Positions 13,901-23,500 of a stretch of 64,000 nucleotides of DNA are shown piece by piece. Made by a program: the position numbers and the translations under genes. Every line of letters starts with the position of its first letter. The first letter of the stretch is position 1. The notes beneath the pieces were generated by a model. It saw nothing but the letters and a program-made list of their open reading frames with translations, had not been told where the DNA came from and searched no databases. The DNA is taken from positions 46,393,087 through 46,457,086 of the forward strand of contig OY759216.1 in NCBI GenBank assembly GCA_963662175.1. The letters are read 5' to 3'. The DNA is from Aradus depressus (lineage: Eukaryota > Arthropoda > Insecta > Hemiptera > Aradidae).

Positions 13901-16900
13901 TTGTTCTTGTGTACATGTAAGTAAGACGTAGATGCCATGCTGGTTCAAACAGACAAACTCTCAAATTTATTTATACAGATATTATTATATACAAACCCTG
14001 TTTAATGATGAAAACCCCAACTTGTTAAGAGGGAGTGTATTGTCGTTAATGTAGGACAATGTGTTATGGCCGACCAGAAGAACCAGATGTAGATCGACAG
14101 ATTTGAGAGGTATGGCCATTTTTAATACATTCTTCAAATCAGGAACAGTTTGACAAGGACTAGTTCGAATCTGAGAAACACTTTCCACCTCCTCCTTCTC
14201 AACATCTATCAAATACACCGTCATATTTATATCTGAAAAATAATAAAATAATGTTAATTAGACATTTAGAAATAATAATAATAACCCCCTTCTACAGGGT
14301 TACGTTATGAAGGGGGGATGTTAAAGTGTAGAATAATTTCAGTAACTGATTGGTTCAAGTATTGATTCATCGTCTCTGAGTATACTAAGCGGCGTGGAAC
14401 TTGGCCTTGCAAGGTCGATTGATTTCGGTTTAATGATACTGTTTCAAGATAAAAACCAATCGCTAATTTCTTCATTATCCACTATTCATTTAATACTTAT
14501 TAGTTTTGTAACAATACATTTCTTCTTCTTAGTTAATAAAAAATGAAAAATTAATGACGTATAAAAAAGATAACTCTCAAATACAAGTGAAGCGGTAGCA
14601 ATACCAGTGTTGCCAGTAAAATCAAGCATTTAAATTTGTCTATATAGAAAAATGTAAGTTTTAAATAAATTAGGAGAGAAAGAGTTGCAACTAAAGAATA
14701 TAACAATATTCACAAACTCAAATATTTCAAGTTTCTCCCAGATTTTCGGATGGAAAAAATTCCTAAATGAATCATTATGTGGTTGTGGCTGTATACCATT
14801 GAATTGCCAAATATTTGGATTTGTACATCAATCTTCTATAAGACTACAAAAAATGAAATAAATCAAAATTTTAAGACGCAGTTAAGGCTACACTCTAAAT
14901 ATCACTAATTTAGGTCGGAGTCCGCACTATGCAAACAACCCGATTTCAGTCTGTATTGGCTCCCCTTTCCTCTAAAATAGTGAAATTTCATTAGTGTAAA
15001 TTGTTATTCGACATTTCGCTGCCAGAAAATTCGAAATAGTATGAAAAGTAGTGGCTTTCCCGGGCAACACCCGGGAACTGTGCTTGCCGCCAATAATTTA
15101 AGATACGTACGTTTATTGGCTAAGCTCCAAATTTGGTTTATTTAGGTCAAATAGTATCCGCCCCTTAATATCAAGTCGAATTCAATTTGTTCTGTCCCAT
15201 CCCCCTCTCCATTACTTTCAAATAGTTTTCAACACAAAAATATTATTTTTAAACTATCCTTCTCAAGAAGAGCTTTCAAAGGATGTCACACAATATATTA
15301 TTAGTAGCTTTGTTACATTGTGGTAACGCTTTTTCGTTACATCCAGTTATTGTTCTATAGGATGTACTCTAGTGCTGTCAAGAAAGATTCATAGCTAAAA
15401 AAAAAATCCCAGTCTGAGGTAACTGAATTTCTATTTATATGGCGACTTGGCCCACTGCCATTTCGAATGTTTCTGACATTTTTCATAAAAATAGAAAAAT
15501 GTCATACATAAATGAGGGGTTAAGTGTCATCTGTTTTACACAAGTAAAAAAAACGAAAAATATAATTAAATGTTACAAATGATATTTACCTCCTATGTTG
15601 TATGGTAAAAATAACTTATCTTTTTCTCTAATTTCCAAAAAAAGATCAAAATTAGTGGTATGACGAAGACTAGAGAAAGAGAACAACATTTCACTAATGG
15701 TTTCCTTTTCTTTGCCATCGAAACTTTCTTCCAACACGTCCTGGCTCTTATTATAAGAAACAAGTCGACATTGTTCTTCAGGTACAATACCTTCCAACTT
15801 CAAATACTAAAACAAACAAAAAATAACTCGTCGGTCAATCAAAGGCAATGTACTTCCCCAGAACGATTTAACCAACTAACGTTTTACTCCCCCTCCAAAA
15901 CCAGTCGATCGTTTGGGCTTATATTCAATAGTTGACATACATAGGGGCACCTAAATCCTCATATTAAATTTTGTGTACAACTCATTACATCGGAAGTTTT
16001 CGGGGCTTTTGAATTAAGCCCCCTTTTCATCTGTCGACTTCGCTGAAAATTAATAAGTGTCGTCCTAATGGGATTTGAATTCACATATAAATTGTTGTAT
16101 CGGTACGTTCATTACAACGCCAGTTACTACAGTTTTTGAGTTAACCTCTCTTAAATTTTTTTTTTCATATTTGGAATGGAGGTCGGTAAACATGAAATTT
16201 CGTTGAAAACTCTGCAAACAATTTTTGAGATTACATAACTTCCCCCATACTTGGTATATCGAGTATGGAGGAAGATATAGCTGTTGAAGTAAATAAAAAT
16301 ATAAATACAAAAAAAAAAACAGCATGAAAAATTAAGTGCCGTTTATTAAAACACAGCACTGTATAAATGAGAACATCAATCTTTTTTTACAATAATTATA
16401 TACCTGATAGGCCATAGACTTGACTTCAGCTAGTGTCGAATCCGAATAGCAGTATATTTTGTTACTTCTGGGAGAGCCGTTGACAGGACAAGTGTGCACT
16501 TTTATACGAATCATTTCTTCTTGTCTTGCTTTTAAAGCTTTTTCCTTCTCCTCAGCTTCTCGCAAATCTTCCAGCAGTTTCTAAAACAGTATTTATCAAA
16601 TTTAAGTCCAATTATATATTTTTTTCAATTTTTTGGCTAATAAATAATCTTCAAAATATGTTTTAAAAAAAGGTTCAGTAGCAAAAAAGAGATTTCTGAT
16701 ATAAACAAAAATATATCAGTTTTTTAAACGAAAATAAATGATTGAGCTTATATGTAGTTCTTTAAATTAATCTTTTTTTTGCAATCAAAATTTTTTTATA
16801 ATGCATAATCTTCAATTTCGGACTTTTTTACATCTGTCAATTATTCTCCTTTTGAAAAGGAGTGAAAAATATTTTTTGTCTTTTGGGATGTGTAAGGAGA

Positions 16901-17562
16901 TTCTGAATTCATACCAACATAATGTAGCTATCACAGCATCACTCATCCTATTTATTTTTTTACTTTTGAAAAATTAGCAATTACAGACGTTTCGGGGAGT
17001 ACTCCCATCAACATTTTTTCAAAATCTTCTTTTTACAGAACATATTTATTGAGTCGACCTCTATATTCAAACTGTTATCAAGTCCTGACTTAGATTTGAA
17101 TATAGGGGTTGATTGACTGAAAAAATGTTAACGTAACGAACAGATAACTAATAGATACTGATGATAGGAGTAATTCTGAAACGACTGTAATTGCTAGTTT
17201 TTAAAAAAGCAAAGAATAAATGGGAAAAGTGATGCTGTGATAAATATATATTTTTTTCTTTGCAATCGAATTTTTCTTATTTCTCCTTACATTTTTTTGG
17301 ATTATTGGAACTATGTATGTCCACAATTAGTTCCGCTAACTGACGTTCTACTGTATTAATTTACGACTATTTACAAACAACAATAAAAATGTACCATCAT
17401 ATGAGGAGGAAATTCGTCTTCCGTCATAGCGAAACAATTGAGCTCCTTGTCCATTTGCCGGTACATCAACATATAGGCATTAGTACTGGAACTGTATGCA
17501 CCGCTATAATAACCTCGAGCTGGTCCACCACCGTAAGTTTTTTTTATATCTTCGTGGGTCAA
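1971..17562 (-). CDS. USP47: USP47 exons 9-22: end of catalytic domain and C-terminal region
   Basis: Exon 9 carries [19 protein letters not shown] and [10 protein letters not shown], the end of the catalytic fold. Exon 10 begins with a charged, probably helical stretch ([13 protein letters not shown]). Later exons match the tandem ubiquitin-like C-terminal part: exon 11 with [17 protein letters not shown], exon 21 with [21 protein letters not shown] and DGAVIFYR. Exons 13-16 are short, Ser- and acidic-rich linkers. The stop TGA is at 1971-1973. The introns hold most of the mobile-element debris in the first 20 kb. Confidence 0.92.
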
Positions 17563-20500
17563 CTGAAACGGAATAGTGAGAAAATTAAAAAAAATAAATG
17601 AATCAATACAATTTCCATGAGCTCTTGAGAAGTGCCAAGTTATGTTTCGTGTTTCGTATATAAACGCTTAAATATTTATTTCCTTGGCAGAGGTCCTTCA
17701 CCAATATCCTATCATTTCATTTTTAATTATTATTGTCATCATTTTTTTAATTACTATTTACCTTATTGATATTTGTTAATTGATTATATATATATATATA
17801 TTGGTTGATAGGAATATTTTATATTTATATTTGTGTAGGTCAATCTTTTTTCAGGACGAAATTTCGATGTGATCACGGACCCCTTCCCTTCCTCAGATCA
17901 CAAAGAGCGAAATATATTTGAAAAAAAAAAATATATATATATATTTATTTTTTAAAATATATTTCGCTCTTTGTGACCTGAGGAAGGGGTCCGTGATCAC
18001 ACCGTAATTTCCTCCTGAAAAAAGATTAATCTACTCAAATATAAATATAAAATATTCCTATCAACCAATCAACCTTACATTATCAGATTTTGTGCAAATG
18101 TTTTTTTGATAAACTAAGAAATAAGATTCAGTCACTCGAAATTCTCAGGCATTGAACATAAACACACAATAAATAATAATAATATAATGTGGATTATCTT
18201 ACACGAGTTACAGACTGATCGTTGAAACAAAACCAGTTTCCTTTTTTAAAATCCTTGATATAGGCATAGTAGTGGCCGCCACTGGCACTCCCTGAGTGGA
18301 TCATGATGGAGTACAATTCATACACGAAGGGTCCGAGAGGGCTCGAATTATTTTGTCGATTCTTGTCATTTTCATGATTTCCACTGTTACTACTTAGATC
18401 TATTCCTTCGTCTTCATCCTGTCAAACAAAGTAACATTCGTAAATTATAATAAACAAACGATTAATGTATATAATTATGATTATGAAGGAAATAAATAGT
18501 TTCCGAAACGTTGGCCAAATATTGAGTTTTCATTTACACGACACAACCTCGAATTCCTTCTACATTGTATAAAATTATGTTGGTAGACAAGTAAGTTTAC
18601 ATGGGACTGCCATCAGTCAAGAAACTTTCATCGAATTCTAAACCATTACCACACTCCCATCCAAACATCCTTCACGCCATCTCACCTGTAGGTGGTCTCA
18701 AGAGCATCTAAATGAAGGGTGAAATTTTATATTTTGCTAAGGAGTGTCTAACACTGGCTGATTTCACGAATCATGGAACATTGACATTTATCCATGTTCT
18801 GCATATACTTATGTATATCAAAAAAAAAAAATTATTCAAAACAGTGCAAAAAATAAATAATATTCAAAACAGAAAAAAACTAAATTAATATTAAATATAT
18901 TCGGAAGAATTTAAAAAAAATTAATCATTAACAAATTATATCACTGAAAATTAACAAAATATAAAGACAACTGGATCATATTTATTTTTATTTTTTCTAC
19001 GATCATTGAACTAAAAACAATGTTCTTAAATTATTTATAAAAATAAATAAACAAAAGGCCCTTCTCCTAATCCTGATGATTACAGATTGGAGGGGTGTTC
19101 AAATGTGTCTCTCTGGCTATATACTTCCCCAGCACAAGTTGATCAATTGCGTTTTCGCTCTCCCTCCAAAGCTAATCGGCCATTTGGGCTAAAACTCAAT
19201 ATTAGTAACTTCTGAATCGTCATACTAAATGTTGTATTGATAGTTTCATTACATCGGCAGTTATTAGGGTATTTGAGTTCGAGTCTTTCTGCTCTGGTCT
19301 CCCGCTTCCCTTCAACCGATTTCGCGGAAAAGTAGATATGTGACATTCTTATGGGGTTTTGAATTTAATTATAAAATTTCATGTCGGTACATTTATTACG
19401 TCGGCAGTTATTGGGATTTTAAAGGTGAGCCCTCCTCTTCGGTTGACTCCTCTTAAAAAATAATATGTGTCGTCCTTATAGAGCTTTCCGCCTAATCCCT
19501 CTTCTCCTTTGGCCGATTTGGCTGAAAATCAAAAGGTGTCGATTCATTCTATCGGGAGTTATCGTGTTCACAGATACACAAAGAGATTTTTTTTTTTTTT
19601 TCGGGAATCAGGTCGGAAAACAAAATCCGTTTAAAACTCTGCATCGAATTTCTAACCGATTACAAAACTTCCCTATACTTCGTATTGCTGGAGAAGTAAA
19701 CATATAAGGGAAAGAACTAAGTGAGTAAGTGCCGAATACATGTTAAGGTATTAAGGAGCCTACTTGATCTACTTCATTGTTCTGTGGTTCAGCAACCTGA
19801 GTGGTGTGCTGTTGAACTTCTTCATCAAGGGCTGAATCTGCTGTAGACGAATCATCATTTCTAACTATAGAATCTTGACCTTCTCCTGTAATTTCTTCCA
19901 CTGAATTGTTGCAACTAACGAAGTTATTAAGGTCCAGAATTTCAGGAAATACAACTCTATAAAATAAATATATTTGGAAATCAATATATGTTTTCATTTG
20001 GTTAAAAAGTGACATCGATATCTATAAAAGGCAATAACACCTAGAAGCAAAAAATAATAATTAAATTAAATTTTTGCTTGTCAAAACAAGCTTTAATTTT
20101 TTGTCTTCAATGCCAACCCTAAAGGAAAGTAAAAATAACATCTGAGATGGGAAAATATTTTGGTCACGCCGTCCTTCGGAGGGGACCTTAAGCAATGGTC
20201 TCGAGCCTGTGTCAGTACTCGTTGAAGATCCCTATCCTAACTAAACCCCAATAGACAAAATTGAGGATTCCGACAGTGGGGCGAAGACCCCTTGGGTAGA
20301 AGGCGATATAACCTCATAGTTAATGCAATGGGTCACAAAAACAAACAAACAAAAATAATATTTAAAAAATGATTACATTTCATGACAAAATCTCAAGCAC
20401 ATCTCTGATAAAAAAAACGTAATGTCAAACTTACTTGTCATTAAGCTTAATTCTATGCATTGTCGAATAATCAAAATCAAATCTTTTCAAATGAAGGGTC

Positions 20501-23500
20501 AAAAGATAAGGAAATTTGGAAAACTTAAGTCCTTTGTGAGCGTCACACTTTTTGTTACATGCTTCGCAAAAATACTGGTTATTGCCGTCAAGAGTTTCTG
20601 GCTGAACGAAAGCTCTTAAAGCTTCTTCCTATTACAAAACAAAAAATATTCCTCCGTTAAGATAACATATAATACGAATAGCATTAAATATTTAAATGAA
20701 ATAACTTAAAAAAGACATACAATACTGCCGTAGGCTATGGTGCTTCCAAAAGGCCGGACTGGTAAAGGAATATCTAAAAATGTGTCCTCTCGAGATTTTT
20801 CTAATCCACATTCTAAACACTTCACGTAATCTATCATTTTCCCTGAAATAACATCAAGTATATTTTATTATTTTGTACATAATTAATGATTTTTTAGAGA
20901 CATTACCTTTTTTATTTATAATTCCTTATTTTTATTTCAGTACATATTCATTCAGCGCATCCAATCCCTTCAATTCAAAATCCGATCATACGTTAGCCAA
21001 TGGTCCTTATTACGTCTTCAACAAAACTCTTCACACTGATATTAACGTTCACTTAGTTCCCACAATAATCATATAATCGGTGTTACATTTTAGTTAATTA
21101 ACTAAACTAAAATGCAACACAGATTATAGAAGTAAGAGAGGAAAAAAATCTTTTATATCGTCGGTCTAACCTCATATGTGCAAAAAGTCAACTTTACAGG
21201 TGAGACAAAAAACTGATAAAAAAATATTCTTTATAGGAAACCTCAATTTTTTCGACATTTGTATTAAGTGAGATGTATATGCATGCCATGAATTGTTTTT
21301 AAGCTAGTTTGCAAAGCCAAGTAAAGAATTAACGTACTTGACGGAGTTACCAAGTTTCACCAGAATTTCGTTCCTATTTGCAAGGTACGGTTCTTCAAAC
21401 CGTATTTCATGTTTTTTTTCCTTTTTATGTCGTAGATCAATAGTTTTTTTTTGGTAAGAAAAACTATTTTCGGAAAAATGTCGCTTACGAGGTATCACGT
21501 TTAGGCCGACGATATGTAGATTTAGCAAATTTCATTTCTCATAAATATAGAATTCCATTCTGCCACACAACGACGGCTTAAAACGTCGTCGGTGAATCAC
21601 CGGCTATGTACTTCCCCCGAACGAATTAAATTCAATCAACAATGTTCTATTTTTTCCTCTAAATGCTTCTCCTTTCCGGGTAAATTTAGCTGAAAGTCAA
21701 TAAGTGAATTGGAGGAGCCGGTAGCACAAAGTTAGAAAGTATAATCCATACTGTGCAAAAGCTGAAAAAAGTTGCGACGCAAGAGCACTCTGGTAGAATG
21801 GGATATGACCTCAAAGTTGAAACCCAGGCATAAGTCATAAACAAAGAAATAAAAAAATAGGTGTCTCATGAACTTCACAATCCGCATATAAAAAATCGTG
21901 TTGATATAGACCAGCAGCTGAGTTCTTGAGTTAAGCCCTCCTACCCTTTCGCTTCCACAGACAAATAGAAATACTTTTTTTTTTTAGATTCCAGAGATAG
22001 GAAATCATGAAATTCCAATGTTCTGCTCCTATGAAAGCATGATACCAACCTTGATAGAGACGATTAATCAGATCCGCCTGTTGGGTCTCCTTAAACTCGT
22101 GTTCAAGTGCATCGAACATGACCCGACACAGCTCCTGGATGTCGTGCTGCTGCCATACCTCCCCAGACTCCCAGCCAAAACTGCGGGTCAACTCCGTCGT
22201 CTCTATCGAGTTTTTACTCGATCTCTACAAATTATAATAAGAAGCTTATTTAAATATGAAAAAAAAAAATCGACAATATTGGTAACTAGACTTTCTCCAC
22301 AACTAATTTAACGAAACTGTTAACATAATAATCGTATGGTAACATTTTTCAATCGTGTACCATAATCCTATCTTTCAGGTGATTTATCTTTTGCAGGAAT
22401 AACTTTATATTGATATGAACCATTTGAAAAGATGTGTGTTTACACACTGTAAATAGAAATTATCTTAAGCTTTTATCTAGATAAAATGGTCATTGTTTTG
22501 GTCGGACATTAAAAAAAGTCAATGGAGGAAAAAATGTTTGCAAAATTGTTAAATATAATTTTGGCCAAAATTAAGCTAGGTGGTGACCGAGCTGTGGGTC
22601 CTTAAAGAATGTGTATCTATCCGACATTTCGTGGCACACCGTGACGATCGCTTTCGTCCTATCTCAAATATGAGTTCAAATCGGAAGTTGGACATTTCAT
22701 AAGGAAACTTTTTTAGAAGGACCAATTTTCCAATAAGGTTCAACGTTTTTGCACCAATAAAGCGAAAACGTTAAAAATGAAGTGTGAGCTGGCAAATAAA
22801 GAAAATATTTGACAAATGCAACCTAGACCGGAATACCAAAAAAAACTCATTCATATGAAATGTGTCATTTAATTTTCTCTCAAAATTTTGCTTGAACATT
22901 TTTCTGATTCAAGGAAAATTTCTACGAGATATTCAATAAAATTCAGTTGAGAGTTTCAAATAAAAATGTCTTTATTTTCATATTTTCAGTGATAAAAACA
23001 TGAAAACCGTTAGGTTCTTTTATCTTGTTTATATATGTATCAATAAATTTTATTATAACATTAAATAATAAATACCTGTAGGCTCAAAAACAGTTTCTGA
23101 AGTTGGAAAGGGATACATTTGATTTCATTTCCATGAGAGACATCGAACTGCCATTTGTATAGTGCATTTCTGAACTCAGGTGTCATGTAGAGAGCTTGAA
23201 GAAGACTGTTTAGGTAGCAGGTCATCGCTTGATTAACCAAACCGACGTAACCTTAACAACAATCAACAAATTAAAATTACTATACTTTGTAAGTAATTAT
23301 ATCAAGAGTTCCGCGCGACCCATACCCTAAACCCTAATTAAGAGTAGGTAAACAAAATTAAGTTTTGAAGTTAAGCCTCTCCCCCTTCCCTTTGGCCGAT
23401 TTGGCTGAGAATCAATAGGATGTTGTCCTTATGGGGAGATCTATCGGTCGACATCTATCCAATAGTTTTGAAGATTTGAGAAAGGAAACTGTTGAGGACT

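Noticed and set aside
13763..13968. Open frame with [18 protein letters not shown] on the minus strand as a USP47 exon
   Set aside because: Exon 12 joins exon 13 (12949-12820) with matching phase and sequence. This frame has no homologous place in USP47 and no good acceptor.
17802..18072. CTGAGGA in both arms of this foldback as a further hammerhead
   Set aside because: No stem II followed by GAAA occurs in the right spacing. The GAAA in the left arm is CGAAATTTCG and is changed in the right arm, so the match is to one box only.
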